Of a stretch of 64,000 nucleotides of DNA, positions 1 through 7,736 are shown one piece after another; position 1 is the first letter of the stretch; each line of letters begins with the position of its first letter. The position numbers and the translations under genes were made by a program. Location: assembly GCF_946902045.1 (NCBI RefSeq), contig NZ_OX336253.1:992001-1056000 (forward strand), read 5' to 3'. The notes beneath the pieces are model-generated. The model saw only the letters and a list, made by a program, of their open reading frames with translations. It was not told the origin of the DNA and made no database searches. This stretch comes from Neisseria sp. Marseille-Q5346 (GTDB lineage: Bacteria; Pseudomonadota; Gammaproteobacteria; Burkholderiales; Neisseriaceae).

Positions 1-99
1 GATATGGACGTTACCATTAAAGAAGCCTTGAAATTAAGCCGCCGTATGCTTGAAGATTTGAATGCGGCTAAACCTTTAGCAAGTTTTTACCATAAATAA
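1..99 (+). CDS. C-terminal fragment of an unidentified protein
   Basis: An open frame enters from the left edge and ends at a TAA at 97-99, giving 32 residues that finish in ASFYHK. The start and most of the gene lie outside the window. The tail is charged and looks helical, with no motif I recognise. It is followed by a DUS variant and then, after about 50 bases, by two glycosyltransferase-like genes on the same strand, so it may belong to the same surface-sugar group. That functional link is only an inference from position. Confidence 0.5.
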   Translation, partial: DMDVTIKEALKLSRRMLEDLNAAKPLASFYHK

Positions 100-106
100 A
101 GCGTCA

Positions 107-118
107 AGGTCGTCTGAA
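107..118 (+). repeat. DNA uptake sequence variant AGGTCGTCTGAA
   Basis: This 12-mer differs from the common AGGCCGTCTGAA of this window by C to T at position 4. As I recall, this variant is the preferred dialect of the N. mucosa/sicca group. A second copy lies at 2442-2453, so both flank the paired glycosyltransferase-like genes. Confidence 0.8.
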
Positions 119-152
119 ACAGACCACCGATTCACAGCATCACATCCTGATT

Positions 153-1163
153 ATGAATAAAACCATCATCCTTGCCGTCCCCTATATGTACGGGTTGGAC
201 AAGTGCATAGAAAAAAACCTGTGCTACCACGGCTTCAATGTTATCAATCTCTGTTACGACGACAGGGACTCATACTATCCGCACATAGGCTGCCGTATTC
301 TCAGTTTATATCATAAATACATTAAAAAAGATGGCGATTATAAGAAAAAACTGAAATATTCCCGCTACCGCAAGCAGATAACAGAAAAACTGGCTTCCTT
401 GGGAGATGGCAAAGCAGACTACGCCCTCTGCATCCGTGCCAATATTTATCCTAAAGAAATTATTTCCTCTATCCGCAAATACAGCAAAGTATGTGTCAAC
501 TACCAATGGGACGGCATCGACCGTTTCCCTGATATCGTCGAATATCTGCCCTATTTTGACCACTGCTGGGTGTTCAATAAAAACGATGTGGAGAAATATC
601 CCCAACACCGTTTTAAAGCGACCACCAATTTCTATTTCGATTTTCTGATTGAGGGAGAGGGAAAAACGGAAGGCCTTTATTTTTTAGGAGGCTACGAAAC
701 AGGCAGAGAACACCAAACCTCCATTTTTCTTGATGAAGCACGCAGATTGGGGCTGCCGTTGGATTTCTACATCTACTGCAAAGACGACCGTGCAAGCAAA
801 ATTTTTGGCAACGACGGCATTACCTATTTGAATCGACAAAGCATCCTGAGCTTCGAGCAAAACCTGCAAAAGGTCAAAAACTGCCTGGCAGTCGTCGATT
901 TTGTCCAATTTGAAAATTACGGCTTGTCTTTCCGTGTATTCGATGCACTGTGTTTCGACAAAAAACTGATTACCACCAATCAGGCAGTAGCAGCATGCGA
1001 CTTCTTCCATCCCGACAACATCTTTATTTGGAACGGAGAAAGCCTTGATGGATTGGAAGACTTTTTCAGACGACCTTACCATCCTGTTCTCGAAGAAATA
1101 AAAAACAAATACGCCTTCGGCAACTGGGTTCGCCGAATCCTCGACATACCAGACGAAGCATAA
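153..1163 (+). CDS. Glycosyltransferase-like protein, paralogue A of a tandem pair
   Basis: A 336-residue soluble protein with no signal peptide or membrane segment. It is clearly paralogous to the next gene. Shared blocks include an N-terminal TIIL-PY, a central NYQWDGIDRFP, a TNFYFD block, and a C-terminal stretch running through GLSFR, FDAL/FEAL, KKLITTN, FHPDNIF/YHPDNIF and FGNW. The layout of an N-terminal Rossmann-like half and a C-terminal block with conserved acidic residues recalls CgeB-like GT-B glycosyltransferases found in lipopolysaccharide loci, but I do not recognise a named family member. Donor and acceptor are unknown. The ATG follows an untranslated stretch containing a DUS variant. 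The next ATG is only 10 bases after the stop, so the two are probably co-transcribed. Confidence 0.6.
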   Translation: MNKTIILAVPYMYGLDKCIEKNLCYHGFNVINLCYDDRDSYYPHIGCRILSLYHKYIKKDGDYKKKLKYSRYRKQITEKLASLGDGKADYALCIRANIYPKEIISSIRKYSKVCVNYQWDGIDRFPDIVEYLPYFDHCWVFNKNDVEKYPQHRFKATTNFYFDFLIEGEGKTEGLYFLGGYETGREHQTSIFLDEARRLGLPLDFYIYCKDDRASKIFGNDGITYLNRQSILSFEQNLQKVKNCLAVVDFVQFENYGLSFRVFDALCFDKKLITTNQAVAACDFFHPDNIFIWNGESLDGLEDFFRRPYHPVLEEIKNKYAFGNWVRRILDIPDEA

Positions 1164-1172
1164 ACAGATACC

Positions 1173-2213
1173 ATGACGACCGAACAAAAAACGATTATCC
1201 TGGGGATGCCCTACAACTACCAGATTTACTATGTCATTGAGGCAGCTCTAAGATATCAAGGCTTCAATGTTATTAGCATTGTCTTGGATGATTCTAATTT
1301 CCACTATCCTTCCCTCTTTGATCGTCTGAAAGTTAAATTCAGGCAACTGGTGTTGCGGGATAAAAACGCTAAAAAGAAACTCAAATCTGCTCAATTAATG
1401 CGAGATGTCGAAAACAAACTGGTAACGCATGGTAAAGTAGATTACGCTTTGTTTATTCGAAGTGATGTTTATTCACTTGAATTTTTAGATATGATTAAAC
1501 GCCATACCCGTCCCGGCAATATGATCAACTACCAATGGGACGGCATTGACCGCTTTCCCGCCATTTGGGATTGCGCCGACCGGTTCGACCGCATTTACGT
1601 TTTTGATCCCGTCGATATGCGAAATCCGAAACATCCTTTCCTGCCAGCCACCAACTTCTATTTCGACCACGATGTCAACCTGCCCGAAAACCCGCCCAAC
1701 GATTTCTATTTCATCGGCTGGCATATGCCTGACCGCGCCCCGATTATTTCCGAGTTCGGTAAAGTGGCCGAAACGCTGGGCTGGAAGCTCGACTTCAATA
1801 TCGGCTGTCTGAATACTGACGTTGACACCCTCCGCCGTTTTTATCCTACGGAAAACATCAAAATCTTCATCGGCGTCAGAAGTTTCGCAGACAACCTCGA
1901 AGCCGCCAAACAGGCAAAAATCCTGATAGATTTCAAAACGCCCGTTCACAACGGCCTCTCGTTCCGCCCCTTTGAAGCCCTCGGCTACCGCAAAAAACTG
2001 ATTACCACCAACGCCGAAATCAAAAAATACGATTTCTACCACCCCGACAACATCTTCGTTTGGGACGGTAAAAGTTTGGACGGTTTGGCAGAATTTGTCG
2101 CCAAACCCTACTGTGAACTGCCGCCCGAAATCTACCAAAAATACAGTTTCGGCAACTGGTTGCGCTATATTCTGGACATACAGCCCCATCAAAAAATAAC
2201 CCTGCCCGAATAA
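1173..2213 (+). CDS. Glycosyltransferase-like protein, paralogue B of a tandem pair
   Basis: A 346-residue cytoplasmic protein, second of the tandem paralogues. It keeps the NYQWDGIDRFP block, TNFYFD, GLSFRPFEALGYRKKLITTN, YHPDNIFVWDGKSLDGL and FGNWLRYILDI seen in the first copy, while the N-terminal and middle parts are more diverged. The pattern suggests one fold with two specificities, such as successive sugar additions to lipooligosaccharide; this is inference. The start lies 10 bases downstream of the preceding stop with no strong ribosome-binding site, so translational coupling is likely. A DUS and a dRS3 repeat pair follow. Confidence 0.6.
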   Translation: MTTEQKTIILGMPYNYQIYYVIEAALRYQGFNVISIVLDDSNFHYPSLFDRLKVKFRQLVLRDKNAKKKLKSAQLMRDVENKLVTHGKVDYALFIRSDVYSLEFLDMIKRHTRPGNMINYQWDGIDRFPAIWDCADRFDRIYVFDPVDMRNPKHPFLPATNFYFDHDVNLPENPPNDFYFIGWHMPDRAPIISEFGKVAETLGWKLDFNIGCLNTDVDTLRRFYPTENIKIFIGVRSFADNLEAAKQAKILIDFKTPVHNGLSFRPFEALGYRKKLITTNAEIKKYDFYHPDNIFVWDGKSLDGLAEFVAKPYCELPPEIYQKYSFGNWLRYILDIQPHQKITLPE

Positions 2214-2219
2214 ACGGAG

Positions 2220-2407
2220 AGGCCGTCTGAAATTTGCCGATATAGCAGATAAAATAGGCAATGTCCGTACCGTCATTCCCGCGCAGGCGGGAATCCAGAG
2301 ATTTGAGATTACGGTAATCTCTAAACATCTCTGAAAGATTAAGATCGGGATTCCCGCCTACGCGGGAATGACAATACGGAGGCTTCTTATTTTGTTTCAG
2401 ACGGCCT
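2220..2407. repeat. dRS3 repeat pair bracketed by inverted DUS
   Basis: Two 20-bp dRS3 elements with the neisserial pattern ATTCCC-N8-GGGAAT lie at 2275-2294 and 2350-2369. The 55 bases between them hold a short internal inverted repeat (GAGATT...AATCTC). The unit is framed by a forward DUS at 2220-2231 and a reverse DUS at 2396-2407. This is the architecture of a small neisserial intergenic mosaic element. dRS3 sites are known targets for filamentous phage insertion in Neisseria; no phage is present here. Confidence 0.85.
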
Positions 2408-2441
2408 CAAAAATTAGATTCATCACACTATTTATGCTATA

Positions 2442-2453
2442 AGGTCGTCTGAA
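2442..2453 (+). repeat. DNA uptake sequence variant AGGTCGTCTGAA
   Basis: Second copy of the AGGTCGTCTGAA variant, 37 bases upstream of the fabG start and on the far side of the dRS3 unit from the paired glycosyltransferase-like genes. Confidence 0.8.
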
Positions 2454-2489
2454 ATAAACAGACTCTATTCTCGAAACAAGGAAGTAAAC

Positions 2490-3236
2490 ATGAGTACACA
2501 AGATTTAAGCGGCAAAGTCGCATTGGTAACAGGCGCATCGCGTGGTATCGGCGCGGCAATTGCCGACACGCTGGCGGCGGCAGGTGCCAAAGTCATCGGC
2601 ACGGCAACCAGCGAAAGCGGCGCGGCAGCGATTAGCGAGCGTCTGGCGCAATGGGGCGGCGAAGGCCGTGCATTGAATTCTGCCGAACCCGAAACCATCG
2701 AAAACCTGATTGCCGACATTGAAAAAGCGTTCGGCAAGCTAGATATTTTGGTCAACAACGCGGGCATCACCCGCGACAACCTCCTGATGCGTATGAAAGA
2801 AGAAGAGTGGGACGACATCATGCAGATTAACCTCAAATCCGTGTTCCGCGCCTCCAAAGCCGTATTGCGCGGCATGATGAAGCAGCGTGCAGGCCGCATC
2901 ATCAACATCACATCCGTCGTCGGCGTGATGGGCAATGCCGGTCAAACCAACTATGCTGCGGCAAAAGCAGGTTTGATCGGTTTCTCCAAATCCATGGCGC
3001 GCGAAGTTGGCAGCCGCGGCATTACCGTCAACTGCGTCGCCCCCGGCTTTATCGACACCGACATGACCCGCGCGCTACCCGAAGAAACCCGCAAAACCTT
3101 TGAAGCGCAAACTTCGCTGGGCAAATTTGGCGAAGCGCAGGACATCGCAGATGCGGTCTTGTTCCTCGCTTCCGACCAAGCGAAATACATCACCGGTCAA
3201 ACGCTGCACGTCAACGGCGGCATGTTGATGCCTTAA
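2490..3236 (+). CDS. fabG: 3-oxoacyl-[acyl-carrier-protein] reductase
   Basis: FabG reduces 3-oxoacyl-ACP with NADPH in each cycle of type II fatty acid elongation, in the cytoplasm. The 248-residue length is standard. The classical short-chain dehydrogenase signature is complete: TGASRGIG near residue 16 for nucleotide binding, NNAG near residue 87, a catalytic Ser in INITSVVG, and Tyr/Lys in YAAAKAGLIG, with the typical C-terminal GQTLHVNGGM. AAGGAAGT just upstream of the ATG is a good ribosome-binding site. It is monocistronic here, closed by a DUS-pair terminator. Confidence 0.96.
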   Translation: MSTQDLSGKVALVTGASRGIGAAIADTLAAAGAKVIGTATSESGAAAISERLAQWGGEGRALNSAEPETIENLIADIEKAFGKLDILVNNAGITRDNLLMRMKEEEWDDIMQINLKSVFRASKAVLRGMMKQRAGRIINITSVVGVMGNAGQTNYAAAKAGLIGFSKSMAREVGSRGITVNCVAPGFIDTDMTRALPEETRKTFEAQTSLGKFGEAQDIADAVLFLASDQAKYITGQTLHVNGGMLMP

Positions 3237-3248
3237 ACCATTTATTTA

Positions 3249-3281
3249 AAGGCCGTCTGAATATTTCAGACGGCCCTTTTT
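3249..3281 (+). terminator. DUS-pair terminator after fabG
   Basis: AAGGCCGTCTGAA and its inverse are separated by 3 bases and followed by a T-rich run, giving a perfect hairpin 13 bases after the fabG stop. Confidence 0.9.
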
Positions 3282-3312
3282 GTCAATCAAAACACTACTT
3301 TACATTCTATCT

Positions 3313-3321
3313 TGATATAAT
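3313..3321 (+). promoter_or_regulatory. Candidate extended -10 promoter for the Kef-type antiporter
   Basis: TGATATAAT is a perfect extended -10 element in the AT-rich gap between the fabG terminator and the antiporter gene. No good -35 is seen. Use of this site would give a leader of about 170 bases. Confidence 0.5.
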
Positions 3322-3500
3322 CTTAATAATCCGTTAGATAACGCTCGAAACAGTAAGTCCAAATAAGCATGATACGGGAAATCAAATCGCAGAAATGAAG
3401 TTCATTCTGTGCGTTTTTATTTGGGTTTGCTGTCGGTTTTCGACGTGTTTCAGACGGCCTATATAACAATAGCTACTTTTAACGAAAGGCCGCCCACTCT

Positions 3501-5483
3501 ATGCACGAATTTTCCCTTGCTCCCATTGTCATTGTCCTGTTGGTTTCCGTCATTACGGTTATCTGCTGTCGCAAGTTCAACATTCCTTCCATGCTCGGTT
3601 ATCTTTTGGTCGGTTTTATTGCCGGTCCGGGTATGTTCAAACTGATTCCGCAAAGCCACGCCACCGACTATTTGGGCGAAATTGGCATTGTATTCTTGAT
3701 GTTCAGCATCGGTCTCGAATTCTCCCTACCCAAACTCAAAGCCATGCGCCGCCTCGTATTCGGTTTGGGCGGTTTGCAAGTCATCATTACCATGCTCTCG
3801 ATTATGGGCATTTTGATGGCAATGGGCACGCCGTTTAACTGGGCGTTTGCCACTGCGGGCGCACTGACCATGTCGTCCACCGCCATCGTCAGCCGCATTC
3901 TGTCGGAGAAAACCGAACTGGGTCAGCCGCATGGTCAAATGGCCATGGGCGTTTTGCTGATGCAAGATATTGCCGTTGTACCGCTGATGATTCTGATTCC
4001 GGCACTTGCTGGCGGCAGCGAAGGCAACTTATGGGTAGAGCTGGGCTTGGCCGGTTTGAAAATGTTGCTGACCTTGGGCATTTTGTTTGTTGTCGGCAGC
4101 CGTGTGATGTCACGCTGGTTCAGACTGGTTGCCAAACGCAAATCGTCCGAACTCTTTATGATCAACGTTTTGCTGGTTACTTTGGGCGTGGCCTATCTGA
4201 CAGAGCTTGAAGGCCTGTCTATGGCATTGGGCGCATTCGTCGCCGGTATGCTGCTTTCCGAAACCGAATACCGCATTCAGGTGGAAGACGACATCCGTCC
4301 ATTCCGCGATATCCTGCTGGGCTTCTTCTTCATTACCGTCGGTATGAAGCTGGATATTCAGGCGCTGATCGGCAACTGGCAGCAAATCCTGATTTTGTTG
4401 GCAATCCTGTTGATTTTGAAAGCACTGGTCGTCTTCATCATCGCTTTGCGCATGAAAAACCCTACGAGCGACAGCCTCAAAAGTGCGCTTTATTTGGCAC
4501 AAGGCGGCGAGTTCGGCTTCGTAATGCTGGCTATTTCCAGCAAAATCAATATGGTTTCGCCCGAATTGGAACAAGCAGCCACTGCTGCCGTCTTGCTTTC
4601 CATGATTGCCGCTCCATTTATCTTGGGCAGCAGCGATGCCATCGTCAGCCGCTTCGTCAAATCCGACTGGGACATGAAAGCCTTGGACTTACACTCCATG
4701 CTGGTGGAAACCATGAGCAAATCCGAACACGTCCTAATTATCGGTTTCGGACGCGGCGGTCAATCGGTTGCCCGTGTATTGGCGCAAGAAGGTATCCCCT
4801 ACTTTGCCCTTGACTTGGACATTGCCCGCGTACAAGTGGCACGCAACGCAGGCGAACCGGTTTCCTTTGGCGATGCCAAACGCCGTGAAGTCTTGGAAGC
4901 CGCCGGCTTGGGGCGCGCCAAAATGGTGGTCATCACGCTGAACAATATGCACGAGACCCAACATGTTCTCGGCAACATCATGTCCATGCATCCGAGTATG
5001 CCGGTTTATGTTCGCGCCACCAATGACGATTACGTCAAAACCTTTACCGAAATGGGTGCGGAAGAAACCGTCTCCGATACCAAAGAAACCAGCCTGGTGC
5101 TGGCAAGCTATGCCATGTTGGGCCACGGTCTCTCTTACAACCATGTTTATCAAACCATAACCCACATCCGTCACAGCCGCTATGCATCGTTGCAGGACTT
5201 GTTTGTCGGCAGTGATGATGACAGCTTCTCCGACGAAGACAGCAAGGCCGTCTGCCGCCACGCTTTCCCATTGCAAGGCGAGGCACACGCCATCGGTAAA
5301 ACCATCCGTGAATTACCATTGGCAGCGCATTATCTGAAACTATTGTTTATCCGCCGCAATACCGGAAAAATCCAAGACCTTGACCCTGATTTCGTTCTGG
5401 AAACTGGTGACATTTTGGTTGTCGCAGGCAAGCAGGAAGAAATTATTTCCTTTGAAAACTGGTGCTTGCAGGGAGATATCTAA
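3501..5483 (+). CDS. kefB: CPA2-family cation:proton antiporter with RCK domain (Kef type)
   Basis: A 660-residue inner-membrane protein. Residues 1 to about 385 form a Na+/H+ exchanger-type membrane domain of roughly twelve hydrophobic segments. From about residue 410 a TrkA-N/RCK Rossmann domain begins with IIGFGRGGQSVARVL and an acidic FALDLD strand end, as expected for NAD(H)-type ligand binding. A TrkA-C domain occupies about 585-655. The architecture matches KefB/KefC/YbaL-type K+ efflux systems, which exchange K+ for H+ and are gated by nucleotide or glutathione adducts. No separate KefG/KefF ancillary gene lies beside it. The precise substrate and gating ligand cannot be read from sequence, so the symbol is by family only. 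Confidence 0.85.
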   Translation: MHEFSLAPIVIVLLVSVITVICCRKFNIPSMLGYLLVGFIAGPGMFKLIPQSHATDYLGEIGIVFLMFSIGLEFSLPKLKAMRRLVFGLGGLQVIITMLSIMGILMAMGTPFNWAFATAGALTMSSTAIVSRILSEKTELGQPHGQMAMGVLLMQDIAVVPLMILIPALAGGSEGNLWVELGLAGLKMLLTLGILFVVGSRVMSRWFRLVAKRKSSELFMINVLLVTLGVAYLTELEGLSMALGAFVAGMLLSETEYRIQVEDDIRPFRDILLGFFFITVGMKLDIQALIGNWQQILILLAILLILKALVVFIIALRMKNPTSDSLKSALYLAQGGEFGFVMLAISSKINMVSPELEQAATAAVLLSMIAAPFILGSSDAIVSRFVKSDWDMKALDLHSMLVETMSKSEHVLIIGFGRGGQSVARVLAQEGIPYFALDLDIARVQVARNAGEPVSFGDAKRREVLEAAGLGRAKMVVITLNNMHETQHVLGNIMSMHPSMPVYVRATNDDYVKTFTEMGAEETVSDTKETSLVLASYAMLGHGLSYNHVYQTITHIRHSRYASLQDLFVGSDDDSFSDEDSKAVCRHAFPLQGEAHAIGKTIRELPLAAHYLKLLFIRRNTGKIQDLDPDFVLETGDILVVAGKQEEIISFENWCLQGDI

Positions 5484-5500
5484 TTATCGGCAAATAAATC

Positions 5501-5529
5501 TTGCGCGCATCAGGATTTTTTGGTTTAAT
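5501..5529 (+). promoter_or_regulatory. Candidate promoter for the tRNA-Val/Asp cluster
   Basis: TTGCGC at 5501-5506 and TTTAAT at 5524-5529 are separated by 17 bases. The site lies 23 bases before the first tRNA, with a GC-rich stretch close by, as is usual for stable RNA promoters. Confidence 0.5.
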
Positions 5530-5552
5530 AGCGTCTTCGCAATTTTGCGCAT

Positions 5553-5628
5553 GGGTGATTAGCTCAGTTGGTAGAGCGTCTGCCTTACAAGCAGAATGTC
5601 GGCGGTTCGACTCCGTCATCACCCACCA
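5553..5628 (+). tRNA. tRNA-Val (anticodon TAC), copy 1
   Basis: A 76-base cloverleaf. The acceptor stem GGGTGAT pairs with ATCACCC, and CCA is encoded. The D-loop holds AGCTCAGTTGG, the anticodon loop is CTTACAA with TAC at the anticodon position, and the T-loop is TTCGACT. It is first in a Val-Asp-Val-Asp array. Confidence 0.97.
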
Positions 5629-5661
5629 AGTTTCTTTTTCATCGTCTTTGACAGTGGATGC

Positions 5662-5738
5662 GCGGTGGTAGCTCAGTTGGTTAGAGTACCGGCCTGTCAC
5701 GCCGGGGGTCGCGGGTTCGAGCCCCGTCCGCCGCGCCA
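5662..5738 (+). tRNA. tRNA-Asp (anticodon GTC), copy 1
   Basis: A 77-base cloverleaf. The acceptor stem GCGGTGG pairs with CCGCCGC (one G-T pair), followed by discriminator G and encoded CCA. The anticodon loop is CTGTCAC with GTC, and the T-loop is TTCGAGC. Confidence 0.97.
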
Positions 5739-5777
5739 TTATTTAAAAATACTGATTTTTCAGTATCTCCCTTTTTC

Positions 5778-5853
5778 GGGTGATTAGCTCAGTTGGTAGA
5801 GCGTCTGCCTTACAAGCAGAATGTCGGCGGTTCGACTCCGTCATCACCCACCA
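5778..5853 (+). tRNA. tRNA-Val (anticodon TAC), copy 2
   Basis: Identical to the first tRNA-Val over all 76 bases. It lies 39 bases after the first tRNA-Asp and is part of a tandem duplication of the Val-Asp unit. Confidence 0.97.
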
Positions 5854-5885
5854 CTTTCCTTTTCATTGTCCCTGACAATGGATGC

Positions 5886-5962
5886 GCGGTGGTAGCTCAG
5901 TTGGTTAGAGTACCGGCCTGTCACGCCGGGGGTCGCGGGTTCGAGCCCCGTCCGCCGCGCCA
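5886..5962 (+). tRNA. tRNA-Asp (anticodon GTC), copy 2
   Basis: Identical to the first tRNA-Asp over all 77 bases. The Val-Asp spacers of the two units are similar but not identical, so the duplication is not brand new. Confidence 0.97.
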
Positions 5963-5980
5963 TCAAGTTAAAAATAAGAA

Positions 5981-6006
5981 ATACCGGTTTTTACCGGTAT
6001 TTTTTT
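5981..6006 (+). terminator. Terminator of the tRNA cluster
   Basis: ATACCGGT and ACCGGTAT form an 8-bp hairpin with a short T loop, followed directly by a run of T. It lies 19 bases after the last tRNA. The following 250 bases, up to the dacB end, are AT-rich and hold no gene I can support. Confidence 0.85.
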
Positions 6007-6202
6007 CGTCTGTATCCTATGCCTTTTTGTAAAGAGCCTGATTATTTAGACAAGAGAAGCCGGAAATAAACTTAAAACATACGTCTTAAATACCGAAGAT
6101 AAAACCATCTATCTCAAGCGGATTTACACCAAACGCTTATTCATCAAATTTCTAAATCGTCTATTCAAAATAGACATAAATACTTACCTCCCCCTCTTAC
6201 AC

Positions 6203-6247
6203 AAAGGCCGTCTGAAAACGTCAATACATTTTCAGACGGCCTTTTTT
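6203..6247. terminator. DUS-pair terminator between the tRNA cluster and dacB
   Basis: AAAGGCCGTCTGAAAA and its inverse are separated by a 12-base loop and followed on the plus strand by a T6 run. It lies in the convergent gap and could serve both directions. Confidence 0.75.
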
Positions 6248-6253
6248 AGCTTA

Positions 6254-7666
6254 TCAAGCCTGATACCTAATCATGCAGGAGGCCTTAGCATCAATCCAAT
6301 GTTCGCCACCGGGCTGAACAATTTTAGACACCAGCTTATCCAAGTCGCGTAAATAATCGGTTGACTTTTGGCTGTTGATAATGACGACAACCACCAACGG
6401 CTTTTCGCCCAACCAATACCCTGCCAGCGCGCGGACATCTTTAAGCGTACCGGTTTTGAGGCGCAGGTTTTCACCTGGCTGCTTCAAGCGTGTTTTAAGC
6501 GTGCCGTCTTTACCGGCAATCGGCAGCGTACTGATAAACTCGTTTTTAAACGGGCTGAAGTAGGCTTTTTCCAACATTTGCGCCATCATTCGCACATTAA
6601 GCCGTTCTACGCGGGACAGGCCTGAGCCGTTTTCCAACACCAGCCCTTCCGTATTGATACCGGCAACCGCCAGCTCGCTTTTTACGATAGATGCGGCCTT
6701 AGTCTGCGCCAGCTTGTAATCAGACATATTTCCGGCAAATTTAAGGAAAACCGAACGGGCAATCAGATTATTGGAATGCTTGTTCATATCAGTGAGGATA
6801 TCGGCAAGCGGTTTGGATTGATGACTTGCCAAAATATGCGCGTCATGAGGCGCGACACCTGTTGTCAGGCCGTCTGAAACCGTACCGTCTTGTTGACGCC
6901 ATTGGTTCACAAAACTTTTGCCGACAAATTCTTTCATGCTGTACATATTCAGATACAGTTCTTTGCCCAAGCAGCTTTCCGGCAGCTTGCCCGATACGGT
7001 CAGCGTATTGTTTTTATAGGAAGTCTTCATGTGGTTTTTTAAAACACTGCACTTCCCTTCTTTATTCTCAAGCGTCAATTTGTTTTGAATGTTCAGATTC
7101 GGCAGCGGCGGATTGGTACGGATGACCAAGCTTCCGTCTTCTTCTTTTTCAGCACGCAGTTCAACGGTTTTATACGCCAACATATTGGGATCGGGCGGCG
7201 TCATAAAGCTTTCGGCAGAATCGGAAGCAAAATCATCCGGATTCTTCACATCGCCCCACAGGCTGCGGTCGAGTATCAGATGTCCGTCAATATGGCGTAT
7301 GCCCTTATCGCGCATCTGTTGCTGCATTTGCACCAGATCATGCTGGTCAAACACAGGATCGCCGCTCCCCACCCAATACACATTACCTTTCAACGTATCT
7401 CCTTTGATTGGGCCGTTGGTTTTAAACTCAGTTTTCCAACGATAATCGCCGCCCAACATACGAAACGCGGTAAACGCCGTTACCAGCTTCATGGTCGAAG
7501 CAGGATTACGCAATTCATCGGCACGGTGTTCGGCAATCACTTTGCCGCTGTTCAATTCCTGCACATAAACGGAAATTTCATTTTCAGGAATACGCCCGAA
7601 ATCCAAAGCCCATGACGGGCAAACCGCCATCATCAGGCCGATCGATAAAATACTTTTTAACTTCAT
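6254..7666 (-). CDS. dacB: D-alanyl-D-alanine carboxypeptidase/endopeptidase (PBP4 type)
   Basis: A low-molecular-mass penicillin-binding protein of the S13 peptidase family that trims D-Ala from, or cleaves cross-links in, periplasmic peptidoglycan. In gonococcus the homologue is PBP3. The 470-residue protein starts with a Sec signal peptide that probably ends at SWA (residue 20). All three active-site motifs are present: S57-T-M-K60, S298-N-N, and K404-T-G. The region between the first two motifs is enlarged, as in PBP4-type enzymes, and contains Cys residues that may form a disulfide. It is a single gene bounded by DUS-pair hairpins on both sides. Confidence 0.93.
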   Translation of the reverse strand: MKLKSILSIGLMMAVCPSWALDFGRIPENEISVYVQELNSGKVIAEHRADELRNPASTMKLVTAFTAFRMLGGDYRWKTEFKTNGPIKGDTLKGNVYWVGSGDPVFDQHDLVQMQQQMRDKGIRHIDGHLILDRSLWGDVKNPDDFASDSAESFMTPPDPNMLAYKTVELRAEKEEDGSLVIRTNPPLPNLNIQNKLTLENKEGKCSVLKNHMKTSYKNNTLTVSGKLPESCLGKELYLNMYSMKEFVGKSFVNQWRQQDGTVSDGLTTGVAPHDAHILASHQSKPLADILTDMNKHSNNLIARSVFLKFAGNMSDYKLAQTKAASIVKSELAVAGINTEGLVLENGSGLSRVERLNVRMMAQMLEKAYFSPFKNEFISTLPIAGKDGTLKTRLKQPGENLRLKTGTLKDVRALAGYWLGEKPLVVVVIINSQKSTDYLRDLDKLVSKIVQPGGEHWIDAKASCMIRYQA

Positions 7667-7704
7667 TGTGTTACAAAAATCTTATAAATTCTTACGAGAT
7701 ACTT

Positions 7705-7735
7705 AGACCGTCTGAACGTTTCAGACGGCCTTTTA
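7705..7735 (-). terminator. DUS-pair terminator after the MFS gene
   Basis: A near-perfect hairpin of two inverted DUS (one with GACC instead of GGCC) one base after the MFS stop codon and 39 bases upstream of the dacB start. Confidence 0.7.
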
Positions 7736-7736
7736 T

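Noticed and set aside
6007..6202. Possible small gene or RNA between the tRNA terminator and dacB
   Set aside because: The stretch is AT-rich without start signals, domains or stable hairpins beyond the DUS pair.
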